Shown: positions 34,193-46,480, counted from the stretch's first letter. The stretch is DNA of 64,000 bases from Tanypteryx hageni (GCA_028673005.1 CM054116.1:67721211-67785210); one strand, 5' to 3'. The notes: generated from the sequence alone by a model not told the origin. Numbers and translations: made by a program.

Positions 34193-37100
34193 TCATTTTA
34201 CCTTTCCTTTTCCGTAAGTTGTTATATATATATATATATATATAAATTCCAAGCATCTTCCGTCTCTTTCTCTTACTAATTTTTTCTCTCCGTTCCCCTT
34301 CACACACGCACGGTTGTCCCCTTTATCTCGATACGCTCCTCCTACAAGAAAACCTCTTTAATTTTTTTCATCCGTCCTTGTTTTTATCTTTCGTCTTTTG
34401 TGTTTTTCTCCTTTAAAAAAATAAAGGGCGACCCTTATACTCTCTATATTCTGCCTAGCCCTTACTCCTTCCTCCTTTATTTCCCACTATCGCCTCACCC
34501 CACGATTCCTCTAAGAAAATCTTTTGTTACGCGAAACCTTGTCTCGAGGAAACGTTTCATGCTTTGATAAATGCTTTAAAGTGAATTTCTCTCTATATCT
34601 GTCACACACACACACACACTTGCATCCATATGTGCATAAAGTACAAACACACATGGGATTGGTGGTTGTTTTCTAGGAGTGATCTTTTGTTATTTATGTA
34701 AAAGACCATTTCAATGGATTAGAAACGACGGCGACCCGAAGGTGAACAATTATAAATTACCTAATGGAAAAGGGTAAAATTTCCACAGAAGATACGGCGG
34801 GTAATTGTGAGACATTTCCTTATTGTTTTTAATTAAATACCAATAAATGGTAGCTATAGATATATATATTTTTTATTTAACGTTCAAATTTCTCGTTATA
34901 TTGATCAAAAGAGGGTTATTTTTGGAAAAATGAATCCCAAAATTATCTTTCTGATTAAGGATCAAGCTCAAATGACTGCGGGTAAAAAATTATGGGGTGA
35001 GGCACTTAATATAACAGGGTAAGTTATTTTCTAATTAGAGTTTAAATGGATAATACACAGCTTCGATCTTCCTGTCATTACAGATAAAGCTAGTAACAGT
35101 ACAGTAGGTAAATTGTTCGTAGAAAAATAATAAAGTGATTCAAGTTCCTATTTCTCAGTTGACCATATCGGAAAAGGCTTTCGTAAGAAATACCGGCCAG
35201 ATTCGTCCTTACATCCCAAGTGTATTTCCTGATTCCAAGTTATCAGATCTTTAAGCGTGAGCAGACATCATGCGCGTGCCAAGTTGATTCGATCGTGCAA
35301 ATCATTTGATTTCTCCGAGAATGTGAATTTGTGATTACGGACGACTTTACAGATAACGATAATTGAATTACCAGTTTGCAGAATATAACGGGCAATGAAA
35401 ACATTTTTAAGGTTTTACGTCCTCGTTGGAGTTATATGTTAAATCTTACCATTTTTATGCGCAAGTTATTTTATTTGGAAGCATATCTACCTACGCAGGT
35501 ATCTTACATTTTTGTAAGTTCATTTATGTAAAATTCACATTATTTTAAAATCCGATCCCTGATAATTTATCGAAAGGTTTAAAGATCATTTTGCACAAAT
35601 AGCATGGAACATAGTCATCCGTTATCATTGTACGCAACAACCTTTGCTTTCCACAAATTTCATTCGTTTCTACAATTTTAAGATCACGAATAACACGGTT
35701 GTAAATACAGGTTTTATCTGCACGAATATGCGAGGAGAAAATTTTTCGAGGTATCCCAATTTTAGTAGTCGTGTGCGACTTTTGACAAACACGTTCCTTT
35801 ATGATCTACATTTACCTTTGTCCCATCTATTTTTTAATTAAATAAAGACCCCTCGTGCTGTCTCCTTTCACATCTGCCACTTCTACATGCGACTAGTTCA
35901 TCCCTCGACATGACTGGGAGAAAAATAGATTAACTGAGTCGAATTAAACGCGTCGGACGATCGATTCGATTCTTTTACACCGCTGTCTTCCCTTCTGCTC
36001 CCGTTTTCCTTTGCGTGTGGAGAAAGTGGGAGTTCTGACGCTTGATTGGCTGACGTTTTGGAAATGGTATGGCGAGTGTTCGGAAGTTCGGTTATCGATT
36101 AAATAAGGTCGCGGGAGCAGGCTGAGGAATGGGAAAGGAGGGCGAGAGAGTAAAAGGGGTCGTGTCAAGGGACGGAAACACGAAAAGGAAAAAAATGTAA
36201 GGTTTCTCTCGCTTCGAAATCGCGCAAAGATCAGATGTAGTCGGCGAGAAAGAAATTCGTACGAGGGACAGGTTAGGGAAGGGTGGGACTTTCGATTTTT
36301 ATCTTTCTCGCAATGGAATGCATCTTAATGTCACGCTCCGGTTTGTTATCACAACGTTCCTGCTCCAATGTTTCTTGCCGGAGCAGGGTTTTTAAGCAAA
36401 TGTCCCGCGGGCCGCATGCGACGTCGTTCCTTTAACTTTACGGTAAGTAGGGGGATGAGAAAGCGCGAACGAAACAATCATGGAGTGGCAAAGAGATATG
36501 AAATAATATTAAAAAATTAATATTCAGGAATTGAGCGAAAATTCATTTACAATGAAAACAAATGAAATGCATTTACGATCGAAATAGAAATAACTTCAGT
36601 CGTGAGCTTATAACGCTCAAAGAAACGTGTACGGCCATTATTGAAACGCGGCCCTCCAAATTTATTGAAATCATGAAATGCGGCGCACCGTCTACTTCAT
36701 AACTATCCTGTTGGCCCTCACGCAATCTAAGCTTGGGACCCTTGGGTTGGAGTGAGGGAAGGGGTTCGCTAATATTGGTTCGAAATGTTTGTTATGCTAT
36801 GCAACGTTTCATGCGAGATTAATGAAAGAATGTTCATGTGATTGAAATTATAATTACTGTCGAAAAATATGGTCCAAGAATACGATGAGCGCACTTGCCG
36901 ATATTTTCCGATATAGCCTAAAGACGTTCTCAAAGATATGTTTATTGAAATATTTCTAATGCCGACGAAAAATCAAATCTTTTCGAGTTTTTAGACTTTA
37001 AGTGTCATTTACTGCACAAAAAGTGGTGTAAGAGAAGTTGAAATAAAATTTTGATTTTAATTTATTATTACTCGGAGATAGTACTTGAAACTCACTCTTC

Positions 37101-39406
37101 AAACTGTTATTATAAAATATCAAGAAAATTAATAATTTAAAGCAAATTCTGCGGAAAAATTATTCGAAATACGAAAAAGCGATAAAAATCGATAATTTAA
37201 TTTGATGGAATTGATACAAAGAGAATGTAAAAATGAAAAAAATACGGTTGGATAATTTTCTAAACAATTATTTTTATGTTGCGGGGTATTCAGGTCAATT
37301 GTCAAGTATTTAACACTCGAAATTTTAGAGCAGAAATACACCCTACGCGCAGGAAGAACGGCTAAAAATAGCTCGGACACGAGAGGAGCGAACTGTGTGA
37401 CTAAGTGAGACTCCTAACTAAGAAGAAGAAAATCGCCGTATCGCACTCAGACGGACGTAGACTTAGGTATTAGGGTTAGGGTACTCTAAGTGGAAACTGG
37501 CAAAACTCTTTCCATTAAAAGAAACCTGGCCATTCTTAGCCGGTCGTGGTTTGGACAAATCAAATCCTTTTTTTCCTATTCAAAGAGAAACGCAGCTCAA
37601 TTACCAAAGAGATTGCCATTTAAACTACAGAGAAATGGCAAGAGGAATATTTTTAGCATGTAAGAAAAATCCAAAACGCAAGAAACAATGGGAAGTTCGT
37701 ACACCAAATTAAAAAAACGAGCTCAAAAAATTAATGAATGAATTAGACTATGGTGAAAGGGGGTGATGACGCATTGAGAAAAAGAAGGAAGAGAGGACTT
37801 GACAGCATGAATAAATTAGAGATGGACTTGAATTTGAATGTTTGAGGGAAGCAAGAGTTGGAGAAGGGAAGAAGAAAGAGAAAAGAGGAAGAGAGGTAGA
37901 AAGGGCACGAAGAAAATATGAAGATGGGAGAACTGAAGTTGAAAGAGAGGAAAAAGATTCGAAAGAAAATAATCAGCTGAGAAGGGAACATAAGAGAAAT
38001 AGGGGTAATGGAAAAGGGTAGTTTTAGTTACCGCGCGTAGAGACCGGAAGGAGAGGGACGACATGAAATGGTTAGGGGGAGGTTATGGGGTGTAACACAG
38101 TGAAGAAGGAAGTGGAGAGGGAATGAGGAAAGGAGAGAGAGAGAGAGATAGGAAGAGTTGTGTGGTGGGAAGGAATGGGTGGGTGGTTTAGGATGCCGGA
38201 GGCATGGTGGAGGAGCTGGTGAAGGTGATGTGGGTTAAAAGGTACAGAAGGGGGAGGAAAGAAGAGGTATAAAGACGTGGGCCTTTATCTGTCAGATCAA
38301 TACGCCTCCGGAGGACGCAACGGCAGTCTCCTCCCAAGACCTCTTTCTCTCTACCACACCACTCCACCACCTCTTCCTCTATCTTTCCCCTCCCTCTCCT
38401 CTCACGATTCATATTTTACCCCTCTCTCTCTTTCAAATCCCTCTGTAATTCTCTTATTCCATCTCCCTCTCTTCTCGGCATTTTCTTTCATCGCTTCTCC
38501 CCACGAAATCGACGACTTCCTGTGTCAGACGCACCCTAAAAAAATAATCCAAACATTTTTTTCTTAAATATTATTTCTTTTCAATTCGTGGAACTGTCTC
38601 GGTTTGCGTCCAATAATTGGGTTCTCGAAGAAAAAAATAATTAGGTCGCTGAAGGTTCTAGACTTCGAAGGAATGGGATGGAGCAAATGTCTGCTTTCGT
38701 TTTGCTCTCGTGCTCGCCGTTTAGTGATTGACGTCTCGCTGTTTCATTCCCGCCAGAGAATGTTTCGCGGATGTCGCAATCCGCAAATCAAGCATCTTAT
38801 TTTGTTAGCTTGGGACTAAAGTTTGGATTGTGGAGAAAGCTACATACCACTAAACTGAGAAGTTTTTTCTCATTTAATTCATCAGATTGTATTCATTACA
38901 TAAAATTTAAAAATAGGTTTTATTTGAAAATCAATATTATATTAATAATAAAAACTACTAAAGTGCAACCGAAATTATCTACCAATTATTTGTTTTGTGT
39001 TGACTTGCAGTCTTAAATTAATCAATGTTTCAAGACTTCATCGTAGAATACAATTTAGAGGAGAGGAGACGGGAATTTTACGGAAGGTGATAGTAAAAAT
39101 TTTCGTATGTCTTGTATTAAAATGTAAAGAAACCCGAGAATATTTCGTAACAAATGGCCTATGGTATTTTTCTTGATGATAATGAAAATTCTGTCAAATT
39201 CGGCCTGTGAAATGGCAAGCTAAACATTTATAGTGACTGATTATTTATAAAAACCTTTTACAACGCTTAGTGGTTAAAAGCGTAAACATCTGATTGTGTA
39301 ATTTAATTTACTAACTATAATTCGCATTACCTTTAAATGTTTTAGGTTTTCATAGTTATATTTAATCACTAATAAAAGTATTCAAGAACAACCAATTAAA
39401 AAAATC
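34193..39406. other. Long stretch without recognised genes
   Basis: AT run at 34223-34244 and CA run near 34603-34619. A GC-richer patch lies at 35940-36440, and a GA-rich patch at 37740-38270 is followed by a CT-rich patch at 38300-38480. Open frames of 60-96 codons follow these compositional biases. No transposon ends were found. Confidence 0.5.
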
Positions 39407-39471
39407 TACTTGCTTCAGTTACCTCCAATAGCCATAACAAGATTAAAAATTGGAGATACCTGAAGCAAGTA
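39407..39471. repeat. 23-bp inverted repeat abutting repeat X
   Basis: TACTTGCTTCAGTTACCTCC begins the left arm (39407-39429). The right arm (39449-39471) complements it at 21 of 23 positions across a 19-base loop. It stops four bases before the start of the interrupted copy of repeat X and is absent upstream of the 31-kb copy, so it is flanking DNA and not part of X. Confidence 0.7.
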
Positions 39472-39475
39472 TAAA

Positions 39476-39540
39476 TTTAAAAATCTTATGTGGTCACCAC
39501 ATGAATTTCTCCATATCTTAATATTTCTAAAAATTCCAAA
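39476..39540 (+). repeat. Repeat X, 5' portion (interrupted copy)
   Basis: This matches the first 65 bases of repeat X at 31424-31488, including the stem-forming ATGTGG, TCA, CCACAT and the phrase ATATTTCTAAAAATT. The match stops at an A, exactly where the Helitron starts, and resumes at 41237 with the next X base, T. Confidence 0.8.
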
Positions 39541-41236
39541 TTATATACATAATATCCATATTCTGTACGTTGGTCCGCCCGTCCGTCCGTTGGTCCGCCG
39601 GAACGCTCTATAGAAATCCCCATAAGAAAACACTTAAAAATACCTTTTTTCACTTGCAGGCTTTTTCTCTTTTGCAAAATTAAATTAGAAGACCTACGAT
39701 CTTCGGACCTAGACCATTTTCAAGAAAAATAAACAAATTCTTATTCTTATTGACGACTTTTGCCTTCGGTTCAAAATCGCTCAAGTTAAACGTTTAAATC
39801 ACATTTATTGTAAAATTTTAAGCTTTTTAAAGATATGTTGTCTTGTCGACCGTGTCATTGTTAAACCTCGAGATTGTATTGCCGTTCTTATACTATATGC
39901 GTAAGGAAAGTGTTCTTTGAATGCTTTAGTACGAGAGAGAGAATGCGCTCGAATTATTTATAATTAAATAATGTTTTTCATTTATTTCTCTTCACTTAAT
40001 TTCCTATTGAAATTTTTGGTAATTAACTATTTTAATAGTTATTTTCATAGATTTTTTGCAATGCATCTTATAATTAACCGGAATTATAAATTCGCATCGC
40101 ATATATGAATCACACAAAAAGTCATTCCTTAACATGCAGACCTTTTTCATTTACATTTTAAATATTTCAAGGATTAGGTATTTAACTTAGTTATGCGAAG
40201 AGAATAATTTAAATCTCATTCGTAAATCTCCAAAAATTACGTTTTAATACGATTTTTCACGTTTTCACGCACTTTGTTTATATTGGACCTCTGTTGCCCC
40301 AATTGTTGAATTCTATTCTTGCCCTCATAATAAATGAAGCAAATTAGTGCTTTAACACGGGTCAGACTTTTATACATGTGTATAACTTATTCACTGAATC
40401 TATTAAGTAATTAGAGGGAGGAAGGAAAAGAGAATGGGAATGAGCAGCAATTGAGAAGGAGGAAGAGGACGTAGCATTTGTGTAGGATTAAAAGGAGCTG
40501 CAGTACAAAAATAACCATAATAAATTATATTTGATTATAAAATGTTGTACTATTGAATCATGCGCCATTGCCAAGTGGTGGAAATTCATAAAACTAAATT
40601 TTCAATGGATTTCTATAACTGATAATACAGCAAATATTTCAAACCGAATTTCAAATAGGATTGAAAAATGACATTTTATGACTTGTTAAAAATTTCTTTG
40701 ACTAAAGTGATTTTTCTGGAAAATTTTCAAAACTAATATAGTTAAAAGAAAAGTGCGATCTTAAAATATGGTTATACTCATTGCAGTTCATGTAAGTATT
40801 TAGTTAATAGTAAGTAAGTTACTACAAATTTTTCTTTGAATGGTAAATTGAAAGTTCGTTCACATTTTATCCTGTTTATTATGAGTTAATAAGAGTAAAA
40901 TAATTCACTTATGAAGTTAAATTCTATACGTTTTAAATAACTTATAATTTGCTAAAATATTTCAAGTAAATTTCACCTACATATTTATGCATTATATCTT
41001 ATTATTTCGATTTTCCTCTTATTTTCACCAAATATTTGGATAAACATTTGGCCTCACTATTAATAATTACATAAACAATAGAATTAAAACCAAGATAACT
41101 TTCAAAAACACTGATTTGATTGTGTATGAAAGCCAAACCAGATCATAATATGTCTTACTGATTTTCATATCGAAATCATATATATTTGGAACACTTTTAT
41201 GATAATTCCGTCATATTTGACGGGCATTTACGTTAG
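39541..41236 (+). mobile_element. Non-autonomous Helitron nested in repeat X
   Basis: The 5' end reads TTATATACATAA followed by a GTCCG-rich stretch. This resembles the TCTATATA... start of arthropod Helitrons with the leading TC changed to TT. The 3' end has a hairpin CCGTCA, TATT, TGACGG (41208-41223), 13 more bases ending TTAG (CTRR-like), then T. The uninterrupted repeat X copy shows AT at this exact place (31488/31489), so the insertion lies between A and T with no target duplication, as Helitrons do. The 1,696-bp body shares a phrase near 39896-39955 with the Helitron block at 2205-2262. No Rep or helicase coding is recognisable. Confidence 0.8.
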
Positions 41237-41864
41237 TAGGTTACATAATAATAAATATTTTAAGAAACTGCGAGAAAACTTAAGACTTTACAAAGAGAAA
41301 TAAACTCAAACTATAACCTTCTGATATTGGATATAGCCACAAAGCACCAATAATTAAGAAAAGAAAAAGGAGCGTTACTAAGACGTATCTAAGCGTCAAT
41401 TGTTAGCAGTATTCATCGGTAGGTGGCGTGGCTGTTGTAGCTAAAAATATAAGATATCTCTTTAAACAATGCACTATATAGAAAAACGTTTCGAACAAAG
41501 GTTTTGGAAAATAAAATTTCCTACAACTTTTATTCATTTACATTTTTAAATTTATCAAATATTAAAGCAAATATTTCAAAATAACGGATAAGTGACAATA
41601 GTAAACACCTACTTCCGTTTGGCCGATTTTTACCAAAAACTAATCAGTTCTCGTTATTTTTATAAAAATGTTATATATAAAATTTCGCGTTGACCTGATT
41701 ATAATAGTTTTTGAGTTAGAGCACTCACAAAAAAACTATCATATACAAACACACAGACAGACATCATCAAGAAAATGGTCAAAACGTGTTCAGGGGACCT
41801 GTAAACGTGTATTTCCGTTGAAAAAAAAGTCGATTTTTTCATGAAAACATTACTTTTCCCTATA
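41237..41864 (+). repeat. Repeat X, 3' portion (interrupted copy)
   Basis: This continues repeat X from the base after the Helitron and is nearly identical to 31489-32115, with scattered substitutions and small length changes near 41821-41832. It ends in CTTTTCCCTATA. Together with 39476-39540 it restores one X unit of about the same length as the 31-kb copy. Confidence 0.85.
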
Positions 41865-42590
41865 CTACAATTGCTTGTTTTTGAAAAATTTCAGTTATAA
41901 GATCAGCTCGATAATTCCCTGTCGTAGTAATTAAAGTGATAAAACAGAGTATTTTTTCTCACAAATAAATTTATTTTAACATGGCCGATTCAACAAAAAT
42001 CGAACAAAAATACTTAAAATTCAAAGGCTCTTTTATGTTCTTAATGTTTCTTTAATCTCGCTCGTTAAGAGCATACAACAAGGTCATCTATATGAAAACC
42101 CCTAGAAAGGATCGCGAAACATTTGTTTATGGGATACACTCCACAGGGTTTATGAGTGGAAGGGGTAGAAAACGATTAGCGGGCTGTCATCAAACGACCA
42201 CTGAAATTACTTTATTCTGAATCCTGTTTAACTGGAGTCGAGGCATTCTCAGGAGGACCTTATCTGTATAGAAAGGCTCGTGGAATATTCCACCATTGGG
42301 TCGGCAAATATAATCTCTAAAACCACGAAAGGGTTAAGAAACACGTGTTCTCAAAACTACCCTAGGGCCTTGCGGTTATCTGATTGCCCAGAGTAGAAGC
42401 GTGAGGTTTTCAAATATACGCATATTTGAGTGCAAGAAAATACGCTTATTTCAGTCCCACTCTTAATGCAAGTCCAGAAAAGGAACGAAATCGTAGTTAG
42501 AAAATAATACTGCGAAAAAAGTAAACAGTAACGACTTAAATATTATAATTCAGAATCGGTTTTTGGACGTATACTTTTCCATCTTGTTGG
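41865..42590. other. Non-coding stretch, nothing recognised
   Basis: A+T-rich with a moderately complex section at 42060-42450. No coding or repeat partner was found. Confidence 0.5.
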
Positions 42591-42681
42591 AAAATCGACG
42601 CTTATCGACGACTATTAATTTTCGTCGATTTTGAAATTTAAAAAATCGACGTTTATCGACGTTTTTCGATTTAAATCGAAT
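42591..42681. repeat. Cluster of TCGACG words in both orientations
   Basis: AAAATCGACG, ATCGACGA, TTCGTCGATTTT, AAATCGACG, ATCGACG and TTTCGATTTAAATCGAA lie within 91 bases. The result is overlapping direct and inverted repeats. The function is unknown; it may be a subterminal part of an element. Confidence 0.6.
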
Positions 42682-43859
42682 CATACCAAGACTAGTTATG
42701 AGTTCCAAGATGCAGCGAACAACTCCGCGATTTCAGCGAACATTTCCGTCGAAAAAATCATAGTTAGGGAAAGTTAAAGATTAGCACCCAATTTATAGCC
42801 GCACGGCATTTGTTTTCGCTATCCTAGGGACGTCGAAATTAATAAGATGTCCGACGAAAAATAAGAAAGTATAATCCTTCCCATCTCTTCCCATTAGCTA
42901 CACGCATTTCTTTCCTCCGTCTCTCGTCCCGTCCTAATTGAACCAATATACTCATTTAGCCCTTCGCGCCGGCAAGCTGCTTCACATAATCGATTTCCGC
43001 CCGTCTTTCCTCCTCGGCTCAATTTCCGCCATCGATTCACTCGTCGCCGCCGCCTTCGTATCACTTCCTCTCTCCCATCCCTCCTTCTACTCCTCTCCGC
43101 CCACTTCTCCTTTAAGGTTCCACGCACACTCCCATGTCTTCCCTTCTATCTCTCTCTCTCTCTCATCCCATCAACCTCCACCTCTTCACTCACACATTTC
43201 CCGCACTCGCTACCATCCTCCCTATTTCATTCACGCACATCCATTTCCTCCTCTCTTCCTTTTCCTCGAAGTGAGCTCCGTTCTCAGATTCGAATGTCTT
43301 TTAATATCTCTCGGAAGTTTTACCATCGGGTAGAAAACGTATCCTATTTTCTACCGACGCACAAGTTTATTTTTTTCTCGCAAAGTGGGGGTTTTTACCT
43401 AACTTGCGCCCGCTTGGATTATTTTCTCCCTTGCTAAGTTATCCGTCGTTTTTCGTTTTGTGATTCTCCTTATTTTTTCTGCCTCTTTTATTATTCTAAA
43501 TAAGGATTTCTTTGTTATGCGTCCAATGGACCGTCATCAACTGATTACGCATACCCTTTTTCGTGATAATTTGCTTTCATCGACGCAACCAAATATTTTT
43601 TGAAAGCGGGTTCGGTTTTCTTATATAATAAACATCGGTTTGTTGAACTATTTCCGGAATCTACTAAATAGAACTCTTATTCTGTCACTCTGTGTGCAAC
43701 GCTGCATGCACCACCGGAGGCAAAAGATATTTATATAAAGAATCTATATAAATAATAAGCTATGTTTATAATTCTATCGCGCCGAGTTAGTAATTCTGTC
43801 ACGCTATGAGATATAACTATATGCTTGAGGGGAGGTAGGAAAATAGGAGGGAGGGTAAT
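42682..43859. other. Non-coding stretch with CT-rich patch
   Basis: The CT-rich, GC-richer patch at 42890-43270 gives open frames of 77-131 codons on both strands without recognisable protein character. No genes are called. Confidence 0.5.
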
Positions 43860-43930
43860 GTAAAGTGATTTAATTTTAATTTACACAACATTCATTCGTA
43901 CCCGTCATTTTTGATCAGTAATTCCACTAA
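43860..43930 (+). mobile_element. Degraded Helitron 3' end
   Basis: ATTCGTACCCGTCATT at about 43895-43910 matches the pre-hairpin phrase of the 2513 terminus. The second half of the hairpin is corrupted (TGATCAGT). CTAA at 43927-43930 followed by T fits the CTRR rule. It is called from similarity to the better-preserved copy. Confidence 0.4.
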
Positions 43931-44169
43931 TATGGAGTAAATTTGTTCGGAAGAATGTCGAATATTGAATCATTACATTTTATTTTCTCTGTATCTTTAT
44001 ACGTATGTCTTTATTTTCGCTCCGTAAAATATAGTTCCCAATAGTCTCTTTCGTTATTTTTACAATTTTTAACCTACTTTAATCTCAGTTTTATCTCTTT
44101 AACGCCATCTCATACTAAATCTAAGTACTAATATTTCATCTTAAAGCAACAATCCCTCCTTGTACATTA

Positions 44170-44394
44170 TTTTTAATATTATAATTTCATTTTTCTTACT
44201 TTTACTTAATTTAGTTTTTAATATTATAATTTCATTTTTCTTACTTTTACTTAATTTAGTTTTTAATATTATAATTTCATTTTTCTTACTTTTACTTAAT
44301 TTAGTTTTTAATATTATAATTTCATTTTTCTTACTTTTACTTAATTTAGTTTTTAATATTATAATTTCATTTTTCTTACTTTTACTTCATTTAT
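44170..44394. repeat. 45-bp tandem repeat, five copies
   Basis: Five near-identical 45-base A+T-rich units, each with TTTTTAATATTATAATTTCA and CTTACTTTTACTTAATTTAG. The unit length is a multiple of three, so the array stays open as a repeated Leu/Phe/Ile frame. I treat that as a by-product. The array sits between two Helitron remnants. Confidence 0.95.
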
Positions 44395-44429
44395 TTTGAG
44401 CTTTAATTAACTGATTTTCAGTTTATTAG

Positions 44430-45451
44430 ACGTGCTTCGTTTGAAACGTGAGCGCCTATATAGCTTTGTTCTGTGTGCCCGTTCGTACGCACGCATGATC
44501 GTTCTCGGCTTCGACAGAAGGAATTTTCATCAAATTTGGTATTTAGGACTTATGGTAAGGCCAATTAAGAAAATGGCATAAATGGCTCGCATCGAGCATT
44601 GGTAATTAAACAATAACGAGTGATGTTGGTTTGCCAGAAGAAATAATTGAAATACCAACAAGATTCATTGAGAGGAACAATTTGATTAGCGCAATTTACG
44701 GTGAGACTATTGATGTCAGCAATGATGGAGCGATAATGGCATTGTCAAGAAATGTTATCTTGACTCGAAAGAATAAATATGCCTTAGATTTGAATAATCA
44801 AGAGTTAAATTTAATTAATGTAGAAGTAAGAGAATATGGAAGTGTGAAATAACTTCCCAGTGGGGTTTTTTAAATTCAAAAACACCATCAGCAATGCCAT
44901 CTAATAGATTGATGTCAAAAGCTGGTTCTATAGTTATGCTGCTAAGAAATTTAAACCCAAAGAAGGGACTTTTAAATGGAACGAGATTGATTATAAGAAC
45001 CTTACATCGATACTTTTTACATTGTTAAATTTTAACTGTAAGTCACAGATGAGAGACAGCGTTAATACCTAGAATAGAATTAGCACTAAGTGAATCAGGA
45101 TTGCCATTCTTAAGAGAAGATAATATCCTGTGATAATGACTTTGGTCATACGTGTTAATAAGTATCAGGGTAAATCTTCAACCGAGTTGGCGTATAATTG
45201 CTCGAACCTGTGTTTAGACATGGCCTGGCTGTGACGGGATAAAAAAATTAAAAATACATATGTGCGACAGAGAAAAATCAAGGAAGAATGATTAATAATG
45301 ATAGAGTTGTTACAATGAATGTGGTTATAAATGAATTAACTCAAGGTACAATCAGAAAATTATAAAGCTGAAAAAATAAAAGTTTATAAATTCTAAAAGC
45401 GTTTTATTTTAAGGAAAATTTAAGCCCCTTTTTAACGGGCATTTTGAATAG
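44430..45451 (+). mobile_element. Internally deleted Helitron with helicase remnant
   Basis: A 5'-type Helitron region at 44440-44620 (CCCGTTCGTACG, then CAAATTTGGTATTTAGGACT) runs directly into the C-terminal part of a Helitron helicase (44628-45290). The block ends with a hairpin-like GCCC...GGGC (45424-45440) and ATAG (45448-45451) followed by T, resembling the other Helitron termini here. The Rep domain and the N-terminal helicase part are missing, so an internal deletion joined the ends. The 5' TC terminus is not pinned down. Confidence 0.55.
44628..45290 (+). pseudogene. Helitron Pif1-like helicase C-terminal relic
   Basis: The first part, open at 44631-44852, reads LPEEIIEIPTRFIERNNLI, then IYGETIDVSNDG, ILTRKNKYALDLNNQ and LINVEVREYGS. 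This is the stretch preceding the last helicase motifs in Helitron Pif1-type proteins. A second piece at about 44890-45005 carries SIVMLLRNLNPKKGLLNGTR, a hallmark of this family. A third at 45127-45183 carries PVIMTLVIRVNKYQGKS, equivalent to the family's TINKSQGQ motif. Stops and frameshifts separate the pieces, so no active enzyme is made. In an intact Helitron this helicase unwinds DNA during rolling-circle transposition. Identification is by recall of family motifs. Confidence 0.85.
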
Positions 45452-45454
45452 TGA

Positions 45455-45640
45455 AATAAATAATTATCGATTGTTTGATTATTTGCAGCTGATTAGAAAA
45501 AATCGGCAAATAAAAATGTAATATTTACATTTCTGATTCATCATTTTGCAATATTTAGTCGTCATACTAAAACTACGTACATCCTTTTTTTTATGCACCA
45601 ACTTACTAATTTAGGGCGGGAGGGGGGGGGGGAATTTTTA
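45455..45640 (+). repeat. Repeat segment shared with 1993-2160
   Basis: The same order of words as 1993-2160: CGATTGTTTG, GCTGATTAGAAAA, a TTTTGCAATATTTA phrase, CACCAACT, then a long G run (about 45614-45630) and GAATTTTTA. Here it follows a Helitron-like 3' end, and there it lies inside a Helitron block. It therefore probably marks a second, broken Helitron copy. Confidence 0.5.
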
Positions 45641-46344
45641 AGTAGAAAGAGAGACTTATGGGTCGTGGTGTTTCAATGTTTTATGATGTGCGTTGATTCA
45701 AACTATCTCGTTTGATACCAAATACTCTTTCGCACGAAACGCGCCTATTTGTAATCCGCTTTCATAACTTGTCTCACCCTTTCATCAATTTTTTCTAAAT
45801 AATTTTTTTCTTGCATTATCTGCGAATTTCTACACCTTGAACATTATTTCTACCACTCTTACTGATATTCTATTACCTTCATACACGTTTCTTATCTTTT
45901 TATCAATCTTTTCTATTTCTTTTTACATTTGTTTTTCTTCCTCTTCCCTTCTTCCGCTTTTAGTAAAACGCTAATCCTAAACTTTAGCTTTATTCTTTCC
46001 TTCAGCCTAGGAATTTTATTTTGCTAGCTTTCAAGCAATTAAGATTATGGCAGAGTAGTTCTCCATCTTTCCGCAAACATGCCCGATGGCGCACTAGAGC
46101 GCGCATTGCTGGATACCTGCAGATGATGATGACCTCCGTTCGTGTAATGGCGCCTCAGATTGCTCTGTTTAACTATCCCATTGATCCATCCCTTCGCGAG
46201 TCATTCTTCTCGAGAATGGAGAGGTTGTTAAACGTTCGCGAGATATAGAATTCCATCCAAACGTAGCGCCCTATCCTTAGCTCAAAAAGAGTCGATTGCC
46301 TCAAGAAAGGTTGTTTGTTGATAGTTGGAGGATTTGCCGTCGCT
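45641..46344. other. Non-coding stretch, nothing recognised
   Basis: CT-rich A+T-rich sequence and a 75-codon frame at 46021-46248 without recognisable homology. Confidence 0.45.
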
Positions 46345-46480
46345 TCCGAGAGAGTTGGGGCGCCAGCTGCCGCTTATACGGCTTGGATTCGATTCCCGCC
46401 GCAGCAAACGTTGAGTTTTGAACGCGTTACAAAAGACCTGTGTAATTTGCCATCCTCTTGAACAAAATGTTTTAGATTTT
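46345..46480 (+). mobile_element. Candidate tRNA-like or SINE head
   Basis: AGAGTTGGGGCGCCAGC at about 46351-46367 resembles a pol III A box. GGATTCGATTCCC, about 20 bases further on, resembles a B box. GCCG...CGGC between them could be an anticodon-type stem. The arms do not complete a full tRNA cloverleaf, so a degraded tRNA-derived SINE is more likely than a tRNA gene. Confidence 0.35.

Noticed and set aside
37468..37480. TTAGGGTTAGGG, telomere-like
   Set aside because: Only two units, isolated, and different from the common insect TTAGG array.
44160..44399. Repetitive hydrophobic 79-codon protein
   Set aside because: The frame is a translation of a 45-bp tandem repeat, whose length is a multiple of three.
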